Shown here: in pieces, positions 24,340-34,608 of the stretch
Layout: every line of letters begins with the position of its first letter
Numbering within the stretch: the stretch's first letter is position 1
Assembly: GCA_029721435.1 (NCBI GenBank)
Contig: CM056580.1
Coordinates: forward strand, 73,185,367 to 73,249,366
Reading direction: 5' to 3'
Source: Gymnothorax reevesii
Lineage: Eukaryota; Chordata; Actinopteri; Anguilliformes; Muraenidae
DNA length: 64,000 nt
The notes under the pieces: generated by a model
What the model saw: the letters and a program-made list of their open reading frames with translations, nothing else
Database searches by the model: none
Told to the model about the DNA's origin: nothing
Made by a program: the position numbers and the translations under genes

Positions 24340-24690
24340 AATGAGATGATCCTAACAGATTATTTTCCCTGGCAAAGTGTCGCTGATTATCTAATTATGC
24401 CTTTTGCCCTCCAATGACAGATTTTCAACACAGGGCTGGAAAATGGTTCAGTGAATTTTGCCATTCTGCTGATGCCTCAATGCCTCAGCCCATTTCAAGA
24501 TGTTTATTAATATTCTGTTGACAGAGCTGTTTGTAAGCCAGGGTGATGGAGGGTCATTGATCTGCTATACATCCCACAGCAATATTGTGTAAGGAAAAAG
24601 TAATTGCAGGGACAGCTCTGTCACTCATGGGAAAACTACTTAGGAAATAGGCAAGGTGTCCTACGGCAGAATAATATATTACGGCCCAAT
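24340..24690. other. Candidate conserved non-coding block
   Basis: A low-repeat stretch with GATTATCTAATTATGCC, AAATGGTTCAGTGAATTTTG and TCATTGATCTGC words, resembling developmental enhancers in texture. There is no reading frame of note. Confidence 0.25.
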
Positions 24691-26379
24691 TTCTGCCTTA
24701 CAAAAATGCACTCTGGCATTCAAAGTCATGCATTTAATCAAGGCTTATGTTCAACTTAGAAGTAATGAAGACCTTTTTAAATGGTTAAGTGGACTTTTTT
24801 TTTATTATTTCTAATTCATTTTGGGAGCCACTGAACTCATACAATCAAGCAAGAAAGGGAACTGTGTGACATTTTCTTGAAGTTGAGGACAAACCTCTCT
24901 GATTAAATTCATGGCCTGAGTCTGATCTCTGAGATAAAAAAGCACTGTCTGTGTGCAGAATTTTGCTCATTTGCACTCAAACAATTCTGCAATAGGATGC
25001 TCAAACTCAGTATCCATAATGCTCAAAGCCCGTCAAGACTTGCTGACATACTCGTTAGAATACTGATGGATACATTGATTTGAATGACAGGAAAAGCCAC
25101 AGTGGACTTTAAAGTATGAAACTGAAGAGCAGTATCTTCTTTGTGACATCTGGCCGCCACTGTATTACCATGAATCATGGGAATGATTCTGCAGTCGCAG
25201 TAATTTGCACAAATGTAACGTTGCTGGTTTGCTGAACCGGAGAGTGGTTCACTTCATACCTGAGCTGACGCAGAGCAAGGCAGCATATGAGTCCAGATCC
25301 GACTACATCACAACTGTCCAATTCCGCCCACCCCCCCCTCCAAGACCAGCAATTCCACTCTCTCCACTTCACTGCTCACATTTAAGTGGTGAGCAAAAGG
25401 TCATGTGACCACAAAGCAGGGGACACGCGCCTCAGGGTCATTTGGGTGCGGGTGCGGGGTCTCACAGATTACCCTCGGCTTTTCTCTGCATTCATGGACA
25501 CGATTGATCTGTGTTCCTTCCCCTCACTCACTCCTGCTGGGAAAGATATCAGCGGAAGGCCTTCAGACAGCAGAGAAGCAATTGAGCCATGTGGCGATGA
25601 TTTCGGCCAAAACAGATTATCCCAACGACACCTGCAGAATCTTTTAGTTGGGGTAGTCCATGTGAAGTCTTGAAGGAAATTAAATTAAAGTATGTGAAAC
25701 TCATTGCACAGTCCAATTTTCCCCATATAAAATGATCCCTATTCAAAGACACCCAGGAACAAAAAGCTTCATTGGCACTTTAAGCAGCGTTCGGAGTTGA
25801 ATTTCAATTTACTGCACAAAGACATCCTCATGAGTTCTTCAGTCCACACAAAGGCCGTCTTGATGAGGCAGAAGCGCAATTATTCTTAAGAGAATTCTGA
25901 GATGGACACCTTAAATCTCCTTCAGAAGGATTCTCTAAAGTAAAGCCCAGGAAAGCCTGGTGGCCAGAGATGTGAACATAGCCTGCTGTAGCACTTTCAG
26001 TGCACTCACAGGATCTGCTTTCGGAGATAACAGAGCCAAACAATGGCTGATATGGAAGGGAAGGGGAAGAAGAAAGCTTTTGTCCAGCAGAAAATGCAGA
26101 AGGCCTAGTATCCTGACTTCCTGCCTCCTGAGATATGACAGGCCTGCCACCTGGTTCTGCTATCAGCAAAAATCAACACGCCTGTAACTGCAGAATGGCC
26201 CTCAGGGCTTGAACAACAGTCAATTCAAGATGTCTGCCATCTCCTGCAGTTGAAAATATGGGGAAGAGGACCGTGCTGAGCCACAACTCACTCAGAACTT
26301 ATCAGCCCCATTATTAACATCTGCCGTTTGTCCTTGATGCAAATATTTATTAGCAGATTCAGCTCCCCCCCCCCCAAAG
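24691..26379. other. Non-coding; C tracts
   Basis: Contains C-rich tracts at about 25329-25338 and 26364-26375. Open frames around 25.2-26.2 kb overlap on both strands and have no recognised domain. Confidence 0.4.
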
Positions 26380-26700
26380 TTAAACACCACTCTTGTATGA
26401 TATGTGGCGCATTAATCAGTTTCACATCTGTTCTGTGAACTTCATCTGACATTTTTCCAATGAGTCTTTCTGGCACGCCATTGATTCATTGCAATTTCCC
26501 GCTTTCTCCACGGTGGCCTCCAATTAAGCCAAACACATAATTAGTCACTGTCTGCCGCTGCGGCGGTTCGCTCTCCTGAACGTATCCTTGCTGAATTATT
26601 CACTTTCTAATCGCAAGCCCGAGCTCATCTCAGCCGGTGAATCACACCCTGTACATCCTCGACTGACTGAAATTGATATGGTCTTCATATCACAGTTTGT
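26380..26700. other. Candidate conserved non-coding block
   Basis: Contains GCATTAATCAG, CCATTGATTCATTGC, CTCCAATTAAGCC, ACATAATTAGTCACTG and GAATTATTCAC. The density of homeodomain-type words is high and there is no repeat signature. Regulatory function is inferred. Confidence 0.25.
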
Positions 26701-26864
26701 TTGTCAGCAGCACCTGAACTGTGTCTGAACTGTGGATGGAGGATGACCTGCCTGCAACTAATTTGGACTGCTCAACTTTTTGTTCATGACTTCAAATTTT
26801 TAGGGACAAAGCAATTGTCAGTCATAAATAATAACACCATCAGGATGAGACCCCAATTGATATA

Positions 26865-28448
26865 TAGTGCCGTGAAAAAGTATTCGCCCCCTTCCTGATT
26901 TCTTACTTTTTTGCATATTTTTCACACTTAAATGTTTCAGATAAAACTAATTTTAATGTAAGAAAAAGATAACCTGAGTAAATACAAAATGCAGTTTTAA
27001 ATAATAATTTCATTTATTAAGCGGATTAAGCTATCCAAACCTACCTGGCCCTATGTGAAAAAATAATAGCCCCCCTTGTTAAATCATGAATTAACTGTGA
27101 TTAACCACATTTTTTGAGTCCAGTTTCACAAGCCACACCCGGGCCTGATTACTACCAAACCTGTTGAATCACAAAATCACTTAAATAGAACCTGTCGGAC
27201 AAAGTGAAGTAGGCTAAAAGATCTCAAAAAGTAACATTTTATGGCACGAACTAAAAAATTGACATCTATCAGCCAAGAAAAGGTTGCAAAGCAATTTCTA
27301 AGGTTTTGGGGCTCCGGCAAATAACAGTGAGAGCCATTATCTACAAATGGAGAAAACTTGGAACAGTGGGAAACAGTGGCCGGCCTACCAAAATCACTCC
27401 CAAGAGCGCATCAACTACTCATCCAGGAGGTCACAAAAAACCCAAAGCAACATCTGAAGGACTTCAGGCCTCACTTGCCTCAGTTAAAGTCAGTGTTCAT
27501 GATTCAACAATAAGATAGAGACTGGATAAAAAATGGCATCCATGGGAGAGTTCCAAGGCGAAAAAACCACTGTTGACCAAAAAGAACACAAAGGCTCGTC
27601 TCACATTTGCCAAAACACATCTTGATGATCCCCAAGAGTTTTGGGAAAATATTCTGTGGACTGACGAGACATAAGTTGAACGTTTTGGAAGGGGTGCATC
27701 CCGTTACATCAGGCGTAAAACGAACATATCATTTCATAAGAAGAGCATCCTACAAAAAATCAAACATGATGGTGGTAGTGTGATGGTTTGGGGCTGCTTT
27801 GCTGCTTCAGAACCTGGACGACTTATCATAATTGATGGAACTATGAATTCTGCTCTCTACTGGAAAATCCTGAAGGAGAATGTCCAACCCTCAGATTGTG
27901 ATCTCGAGCTCTAGTACACTTGGGTTATGCAGCAGGACAATGATCTGAAACACACCAGCAAGTCCACCTCTGAATGGCTTAAAAAAAAAGAAAATGAAGA
28001 TTTTGGAGTATGCTTGTAAGTCCGGGCTTAAATCCTATTGAGATGCAGTGGCATGACCTTAAACAGTCCGTTCATGCTCAAAACCCCTCCAATGTGGCTG
28101 ATTTAAAGTAATTCTGCAAAGAAGAGTGGGCTAAAATTCTTCCACAGTGATGTGAAAGACTCACGGCCAGTTATTGCAAACATTTGATTGCAGTTGTTGT
28201 CGCCGAGGGTGGCAAAACCAGTGATTAGGATTTAGGGGGCAATTACTTTTTCACAAAGGGCCAGGTAGGTTTGGATAGATTTTTACCCTTAATAAATGAA
28301 CTCATCATTTAAAAACTACATTTTGTCATTACTTGGTTTGTCTTTGTCTAATATTAAAATTTGTTTAATGATCTGAAACATTTATGCATGACAAATATGC
28401 AAAAAAAGAAGAAATCAGGAAGGGAGCAAACACTTTTTCACAGCACTG
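26865..28448 (+). mobile_element. Tc1/mariner-type transposon, 1,584 bp
   Basis: The termini are about 60-bp imperfect inverted repeats. The left begins TAGTGCCGTGAAAAAGTATT; the right, read inward, begins CAGTGCTGTGAAAAAGTGTT. Both continue with CCCTTCCTGATTTCTT and TTTTTTGCATATTT. TA flanks lie at 26863-26864 and 28449-28450. The size is that of a complete Tc1-like element. It holds a plus-strand transposase that is interrupted by stops and small indels. A shortened relative in opposite orientation lies at 62194-64000. Confidence 0.95.
27280..28230 (+). pseudogene. Tc1-like transposase pseudogene
   Basis: The order of conserved parts matches a Tc1 transposase. A KAISKVLGLRQITVRAII helix-turn-helix begins near 27282 and GRPTKITP follows. 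The core has WTDET with the first Asp codon at 27663, SVMVWGCFAASEPGRL around 27780, QQDND with the second Asp at 27936, and PIEMQWHDLK with the Glu at 28040. The last two are 104 nt apart, one base short of the 105 nt expected for DD34E, so an indel lies between them. A TAA follows the first Asp motif at 27672 and further stops occur. The enzyme is inactive. Confidence 0.93.
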
Positions 28449-30221
28449 TAATAATATGAATAATATTATATATATGCGCACACACACACTGCCCGTCCGA
28501 AAGAAAGTGGCACAGTCAAGTATTTACTGAGAACCCTGTAGCGTTGATTACAATGCAGATTCGTCAAGTCATTCTTTTGATAAGGGTCATTCCATGAAAT
28601 AGAGAGCCAGAGACCCTGTATTTTTCACAGGACTATATGATTCACAAAACTGGATGCCACCCATAGAAAATGCCATGCATGAAGGCCAGAGTATATAAAG
28701 CTAACATAGGCAATATAATTGGTCTTCTGAAAAAGATAAATAAAAAACTGCATGTCTTTGTCAAACTTGTGGATAAAAAGTGTCCAAATTTGTGACATTC
28801 ATTGCCTTCAGACTTTGAATGTAAAATTTTTAAATAAAAGTTTGGCTGAAATCGCATTTGTTCTTAACATCAATTCCAAGTGATTGACTCACAACGGCAA
28901 TTAACTGGGAAATCCAGGTGTATAACACTGCAATTAGCGCTTAAAATATTGTTGTGAACGTAACTCATGGTGTCCTGAAAAGTTACGTTGAAACAGTGCT
29001 GAGAAAACCCAGGAAACATAATATATTATCTAGATTTTTGTACCAACGTGTAGAGATAAATCTGTTTCATAACTGCCCAAAATATTATCTCAGAAAACAT
29101 ACAGGTTTTTATAAAATTCTTCTTTTTGTGGAGCAAAATTTTTCACGTCATATTTTTCCAAGTTACGTTCAACACGAGCCAGGCTCGCTGCCCGCTCTCC
29201 CGTATCCCCTTGGGGTCTCACAGTGGTCACAGATATGGATTTCCGTTCGAACCTCCTCCTTCTCATCCGGGAACCAGTTTATTGTCTTCATGAAGGAGGT
29301 TAGTATTTTTGTGTCCCAGAAAGTTACGTTCACTAAAACCTTTTGGTAAATCACTGATTTTCAACACTGGTATGTTTTCTATCGGAATTCATAATTTGGC
29401 CTGTTGTTTCACGTGTTTGAAGGAGAGGTTTTTTTTGGTCACCGAAGCTTCGGCCTTTTTGCGATTTGTTTAGATTTTGGACGCGGAAGTGGTTTTGTGT
29501 CTTCGTTATGTTCGACAAAGCCGTTGCTGAAACAACAGCTATCAGTGGTTTTGACCAACTTATAGTTGATTGTTTACTAGGGCTGGGCCTTAAACGCATT
29601 AATTTGGATTAATTACAGGAAAAATAACGTGCTAATAAATAACGCATTTAATCACACCTTCCACAGTTCCCTCATTTCTGGCACACTGGTAACACTGATG
29701 CACACACTTTAGCCTGGTAGGTGGCATTAATACACTTTAAGTCTTAAAGGAACAGTCCACCGTATTTTCATAATGAAATATGTTTTTCTATGAAATGAGA
29801 CGAGATGATACGTACGTCTCCGAGCTTTGAGCGACCACCCAGTCAGCCAGACGGGCTGCCACTCCTGTTAGCATTTGTAGCTAGACTCATTGTGGTCACC
29901 GGTATTTTTCGGGGCTGTAGTTAGATGCGACCAAAGTCTTCCACGTTTTTCCTGTTTACATAGGTTTATATGACCAGTGACATGAGTTCGGGTTCGGGTG
30001 CGCAAATCCAAACGTGGCTTTTTCTATGCTGTGGGAAGTGCGTACTATAATGACAAACGTAGTAACACCTTCTGCGCGCTTCGACAGCGCATTGATACCT
30101 TCACTTCTGATTTCTTTTCTCTCCCACGACCCCCGTACTTCCTTAAATACAACCAACGTGACTGCACTGCACTGCTTGGTACACAGTCAGGAAGCCAGAG
30201 CTTGCAGAAAATTATAAGAAA

Positions 30222-30368
30222 GGGATAATTAACGAGAAGGTGTGCATTCCACGGTTTAAATGCACGATGCAGAGGCAAATAAAATAACCACCCGACGCAA
30301 AGCGTAGGGTGGTTGCCTCCACGAAGAGCATTAAAACCGTGGAATGCTCACCTTCGAGTTGATTATCC
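30222..30368. repeat. 147-bp near-palindromic hairpin unit
   Basis: It runs from GGGATAATTAACGAGAAGG to CCTTCGAGTTGATTATCC, with inner inverted blocks TGCATTCCACGG/CCGTGGAATGCTC and ACCACCCGAC/GTAGGGTGGT. A second full copy lies at 38652-38794. The mirror position in the right arm (31728-31772) keeps only 45 bp, which suggests that the palindrome centre was deleted there. Confidence 0.85.
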
Positions 30369-30770
30369 TGCTTATACCATGGTCATTTCGCAATATGGTA
30401 TACCATATACCATTCGCAAATCGCAGCATTAATCTGAAACGGAGATTATGCATAACCCAACATTCTGCGCGATTATGCTGACTGTAGCTTACTTGCTACC
30501 CACAATTACAATGAATTTATGACGGTTTCCGCAGTCAGCGAGCTGAAATCAGTCTGCTGGCATAGCACGTAGCTAGTGAACTGTCAGCAGTCGCTGATAC
30601 ATGAAGTGGACACGTTAGCTTCATTTGTAACCGTACTCAATTACAATCTTTTAATGGATAAAGCCTGATTTTTTTCGCTGCTATAATATTTACGATCATT
30701 ATCGCTTGAGTACGAGTCAGCGAGGTGAAATCAGTCTGCTGGCAAAGCACGTAGCTTGCGAACCTTCACT

Positions 30771-30932
30771 TCACTTTTTCACATACGATTCATCTTCGTC
30801 TGTTTCTTCTTCTCTCTCACGGTCCATTTCGGCTAGCTCCTCCTCGGTATATTCCGGTTCAAATAGATATGGCTCCGGCTCCGCCACAAGCCAGTCGTCG
30901 GCATCTATGTCCTCCATTTGAAAATGTTCCAT
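30771..30932 (-). CDS. Small acidic ORF (53 aa) inside the TTAA element
   Basis: The frame opens with ATG at 30932 and ends with TGA at 30771-30773. The product is rich in Asp and Glu, with an N-terminal MEDIDADDWLVAEPEPYLFE section and an EEELAEMDRERE helix-like section, and it ends VKK. From memory, the PYxFEPEYTEEEL pattern resembles the N-terminus of the multi-copy teleost proteins annotated as P2X7-like. Their cysteine-rich C-terminal domain is not present here. It lies just inside the left inverted arm. It may be a truncated captured exon or a decayed element gene; expression is unknown. Confidence 0.4.
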   Translation of the reverse strand: MEHFQMEDIDADDWLVAEPEPYLFEPEYTEEELAEMDREREEETDEDESYVKK

Positions 30933-31221
30933 AGTAGCACACTTGATTATTTTCTTTTATACCATGGTCTGGGTGAATACTTTTTTCTAATTTTTTCAAA
31001 TTGGCTGGCAGCTGGCAGGTACGCATTAAAACCGTGGAACCGCACAGGTAGTTCGACTATGGTCGTTTCACCATTCGAAATTCATGCACTACCCAACTTG
31101 TAACCATAGCAATGTTAGAGCTGATATTTGACTGGGTACAACAGAAACCTAGCAGCCCATTTATTTCCACTAAATTTAGCGGCGTCATATAAGTGCGTCC
31201 TGCGGGGCGGTTAACAATGGG

Positions 31222-31585
31222 TACTCAAGCGATAATGACCGTAAATATTGTAGCAGCGAAGTAATCAGGCTTTATTCATTAAACAATTGTAACTGTGTAT
31301 GGTTACAAATGAAGCTAACGTGTCCACTTCATGTATCAGCAACTGTTGACAGTTCACTAGCTACCTGCTATGCCAGCAGACTGATTTCACCTCGCTGACT
31401 CGTACTCAAGCGATAACAACCATAAATATTATAGCAGCGAAAAAATCAGGCTTAACCCATTAGAAGATTGTAATTGAGTACAGTTACAAATGAAGCTAAC
31501 GTGTCCACTTCATGTATCAGCGACTGCTGACAGTTCGCTAGCTACGTGCTATGCCAGCAGACTGATTTCAGCTCGCTGACTTCGG
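31222..31585. repeat. Two subterminal units, 181-bp period, within the right arm
   Basis: TACTCAAGCGATAA starts at 31222 and again at 31403. Each is followed by a 'taaatattrtagcagcgaa', 'gaagctaacgtgtccacttc' and 'gccagcagactgatttca' series. The left arm holds the inverted counterparts around 30536-30757, and the relative at 37956-38310 carries the same pair with a 176-bp period. Repeated subterminal blocks like this often serve as transposase binding sites; that role is inferred. Confidence 0.85.
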
Positions 31586-32806
31586 AAACCGTCATAAGTT
31601 CATCGTAATTGTGGGTAGCAAGTAAGCTACAGTCCGCATAATCGCGCAGAATGTTGGGTTATGCATAATCTCCGTTTCAGATTAATGCTGCGATTTGATA
31701 TTGCTGGCAAATGACCATGGTATAAGCGGGATAATCAACTCGTGGAATGCACACCTTCTCGTTAATTATCCCTTACTTATAATTTTCTGCAAGCTCTGGT
31801 TTCCTGACTGTGTACCAAGCAGTGCAGTGCAGTCACGTTGGTTGTATTTACGGAAGTAGGGGGGGTCGTGGGAGAGAAAAGAAATCAGAAGTGAAGGTAT
31901 CAATGCGCTGTTGAAGCGCGCAGAAGGTGTTACTACGCCTGTCATTATAGTACGCACTTCCCACGGCATAGAAAAAGCCACGTTTGGATTTGCGCACCCG
32001 AACCCGAACTCATGTCACTGGTCATATAAACCTATGTAAACAGGAAAAACGTGGAAGACTTTGGTCGCATGTAACTACAGCCCCGAAAAATACCGTTGAC
32101 CACAATGAGTCTAGCTACAATTGCTAACAGGAGTGGCAGCGCGTCTGGCTGACTGGGTGGTCGCTCAAAGCTCGGAGACGTACGTATCATCTCGTCTCAT
32201 TTCATAGAAAAACATATTTCATTATGAAAATACGGTGGACTGTTCCTTTAAAATGTTGAATAAAAAGGCTATAATTGCACTTGGTAGTTTGCACTTATCA
32301 GTGAATGTTGTACACAGACGAAAAATGAACTGATAAATATTGATTAAAAATAAACATTTTTGTTGTTTAAGATCACAAATATGCCTATTCATTGATTCAG
32401 TCATCAACCAAACTTTATTTGAATTGAAGAACTTTGCTTATTGTGTCAAAAATTGATATTTGATATAAATGCGATTAATTGAGATTAATTAATTACAAAG
32501 CCTCTAATTAATTAGATTGATTCTTTTAATTGCATCCCAACACTATTGTTTATTTGTCTCTCATGCGTATACTTTCTCAATGAAAGCGCCACTTGGCAGT
32601 TAGGTGTATTTTTGTGGAGGTTGTGGCAAACCCAACTGGGACATGGCTAGTCACTGCTGTTATTGCGTCCATGTTGCGTTCAATGCATTTTGGTGAAAGA
32701 AAGAATACATTTTTCAAAATTAAAAGAATTTTGATAGAGGTTGTTTGGCTAAATTGCCTGTTTCATATTTACTTTTTTTTAAAAAAATAAATGTTGCACA
32801 GCAAAT

Positions 32807-32882
32807 CGAGGGCTGACTGCAATAAACAGTTATGTCCAATATATAATATCTGGACATAACTGTTTATTGCAGTCAGCCCTCG
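32807..32882. mobile_element. Perfect 32-bp-arm hairpin flanked by AAAT
   Basis: The arms 32807-32838 and 32851-32882 are exact reverse complements, starting CGAGGGCTGACTGCAATAAA, with a 12-nt AT loop. AAAT lies on both sides (32803-32806 and 32883-32886), which could be a 4-bp target duplication. It sits inside the GGGTCATTCC element. It could be a minimal palindromic insertion or could encode a hairpin RNA; nothing shows transcription. Confidence 0.8.
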
Positions 32883-34118
32883 AAATGTAGGGTTGCTTTT
32901 TGTGAAGTTCCTGTATTTCAGCCCAGAATTGTGTAACCTCTATGATACAGTCGTTGTGTTGCGCTCCTCATTGACTGACTGTCGCTATACTAACGCCTGT
33001 ACGGGAAAGCTCTAAAAGTGCTTCGCGCGGCCTCGTTATGAGTTGGAGGCTCCTTCTTCTTATTTTTGGTTTTATGGTGTTTACAGACCTGTTGGTGTAT
33101 TACCGCCAACTACTGGATTCACTCAAAATAAATGTCCCTATTCCTCTTATATCGAATTCCCACCAAATCCTCGCCAAAGCGAACGGTGCACTGTGTCGAG
33201 CAATGCGTTTGCACACTGCAAGTGTTCAGTGTGACTACAATTTCCTGTAATCTACGAGCCGAATGTAGACGCAATGCATTGGCTTGTGAAGAAGGAAATT
33301 ACGTCAACACCAAAGCTGCCTGCTGATTAGTCCAGCCAAAAAATAGCTTTCCTTTAACGCCCTGATGGGAGCGATCGTCAAAGCCACCTAGCAGACACAG
33401 GACGTTAATCATTAACGTTAAGAATTGTGTTGAATGTTTAACTGCATGCTCCTGCTGAGGAATTGAAATCAACAAATTCATCCTGTTGACCATTAGTTGT
33501 ACCATTATAAATTGAATAATTAATGGTTTCCAATGTCAAAAAGGGCGTAGGGTGAAAACAGGTGATGCATTTGCTAAGTCAAGCATTTTTTGTGTCCATT
33601 TTACATTCGCAACATTTGTCGTGGTACAATCCAGATGGCAAATTTTGCATTTGGCAACTAGTCTACTCCAAAATATTTTCAGAGCTGATGTGTGCTTACA
33701 TGTGCTTCCTTCTCATCTATATTTCATCCAGAATGTTGCACATGTTCTGTCCTCAGATGAACATGACAGATGGCAGGGCTTTGATAAGTCGTTCAACTGG
33801 GCATTGCCAAACTGCTGGTGTGTTTTAAATTTGTTCTCTGTTATACAAATTGAACAAGTTGAGATTTTGTTATATTTTGAAATAAAATTTTTATTGCGTA
33901 CTTTTGTGTTAGTTTCATGTCCTTGTTACATCGGCAACTCTGAACGTTCAACGCCTTGCCTCTTGCATCCCACAGTAGATCTCGCCATTTAACTTGTGTC
34001 ACATTTTGACTCATGGGAACGCTAACAAAAGTGAACCAGTACTTCTTGCAAAATCTTTGTTTCAAATTTGAACAGTCATGTCACATTTTGGCTCTCTTTT
34101 TCATGGAATGACCCATAA

Positions 34119-34340
34119 CCATATGCAATGTCTGAACATTTATTTTTAAATCAGAGTTGGCTTAATTTTTGGCTCGAGATCTTGTCTTCACTACGAGATG
34201 GTCGCACCTCTCTGAAACCTTCTTGAGCACATCCAAATAATTTTCGATATGGTCAAGGTCAGGACTTTATGGTGGCCAATTTGTGTGTGGAAATGATTCC
34301 TCAAGCTTGGTCTCCTCATACTTTGTTTCCTTTGCATGAT
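34119..34340 (-). pseudogene. Tc1-like transposase C-terminal fragment
   Basis: Read on the minus strand from about 34330, the frame gives a Tc1 C-terminus. FPHTNWPP is followed by a stop, then SPDLDHIENYLDVLKK, with the third catalytic residue (Glu) at 34243-34245. The frame continues to 34119, where a foreign insertion begins. The last codons reappear on the far side, at 28583 down to about 28500. The N-terminal two-thirds of the enzyme are absent, so this copy was internally deleted as well as interrupted. Confidence 0.75.
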
Positions 34341-34561
34341 GCAGGCTAATAACTTTCCCCCTCTCAAATTCTGCAACATATTTTTCGTCACCAATGGTTA
34401 TGTCTTCCTACAGGGTTTTTTTTTTTAAATGAGAAACTACGCTCTTTATCTGTTTGGGTAAAGATAATTATTGCCAGCTTAAACATAATAATTTTTGCAA
34501 CAATGATCCAGTCATAGAATCCAATTATTTATGTCCCAATGGTGACTTTTTTTAGATGGGC

Positions 34562-34574
34562 TGTGTGTGTGTGT

Positions 34575-34605
<31 letters not shown>

Positions 34606-34608
34606 GGG
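34562..34608. repeat. (TG)14 followed by G20
   Basis: Alternating TG runs directly into about 20 consecutive G. The tract abuts the right end of the interrupted Tc1-like element and may have grown at its insertion boundary. Confidence 0.95.

Larger units (their letters stand above)
29748..32247. mobile_element. 2.5-kb TTAA-target element with ~0.9-1.0-kb inverted arms
   Basis: TTAA lies at 29744-29747 and 32248-32251. The ends are AGGAACAGTCCACCG and its exact inverse, and the inverted match continues inward for about 1,008 bp on the left and 886 bp on the right, roughly 95% identical by eye. The arm-length difference is mostly a central deletion in the right copy of an internal hairpin. The arms hold subterminal repeats of about 181 bp. 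The 0.6-kb centre has a 53-codon minus-strand frame. TTAA targets are used by piggyBac and Kolobok families; no transposase is present, so it is non-autonomous. A relative lies at 36702-38795. Confidence 0.9.
29578..32545. mobile_element. hAT-like MITE carrying a nested TTAA element
   Basis: The left end is TAGGGCTGGGCCTTAAACGC; the right end, read inward, is TAGTGTTGGGATGCAATTAA. Flanks are TTGTTTAC (29570-29577) and TTGTTTAT (32546-32553), an 8-bp duplication with one mismatch, as expected for hAT elements. The subterminal ATTAATTT/GATTAATTAATTAC text is a familiar teleost MITE style. Without the inner insertion it would be about 464 bp with no coding capacity. Confidence 0.8.
28584..34114. 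mobile_element. GGGTCATTCC-type DNA transposon, 4-bp ATAA duplication
   Basis: The ends are 25-bp inverted repeats with one mismatch (28584-28608 and 34090-34114), beginning GGGTCATTCCATGAAA. The direct repeat ATAA lies at 28580-28583 and 34115-34118. The flanking Tc1 text reads continuously once the insert and one ATAA are removed, which confirms the boundaries. Without its own nested passenger the element would be about 2.55 kb. The 4-bp duplication would fit Sola- or Academ-like families, but no transposase is recognised. Short frames at 28954-29349 and 33038-33992 are not identifiable. Confidence 0.85.
28487..34565 (-). mobile_element. Tc1-like element split by a 5.5-kb nested insertion
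   Basis: The left end CACTGCCCGTCCGAAAGAAA and the right end (read inward) CACAGCCCATCTAAAAAAAG are inverted repeats. The text of both flanks belongs to one Tc1-like family whose transposase runs on the minus strand. Removing the inserted DNA (28584-34114) plus one 4-bp duplication leaves about 544 bp, an internally deleted copy. A TA dinucleotide is not preserved at either end; (CA)n lies on the left and (TG)n plus poly-G on the right. Confidence 0.8.

Noticed and set aside
33552..33992. 146-codon plus-strand frame
   Set aside because: Lies within a transposon, with no ATG-proximal context or domain; the opposite strand is also open in places.
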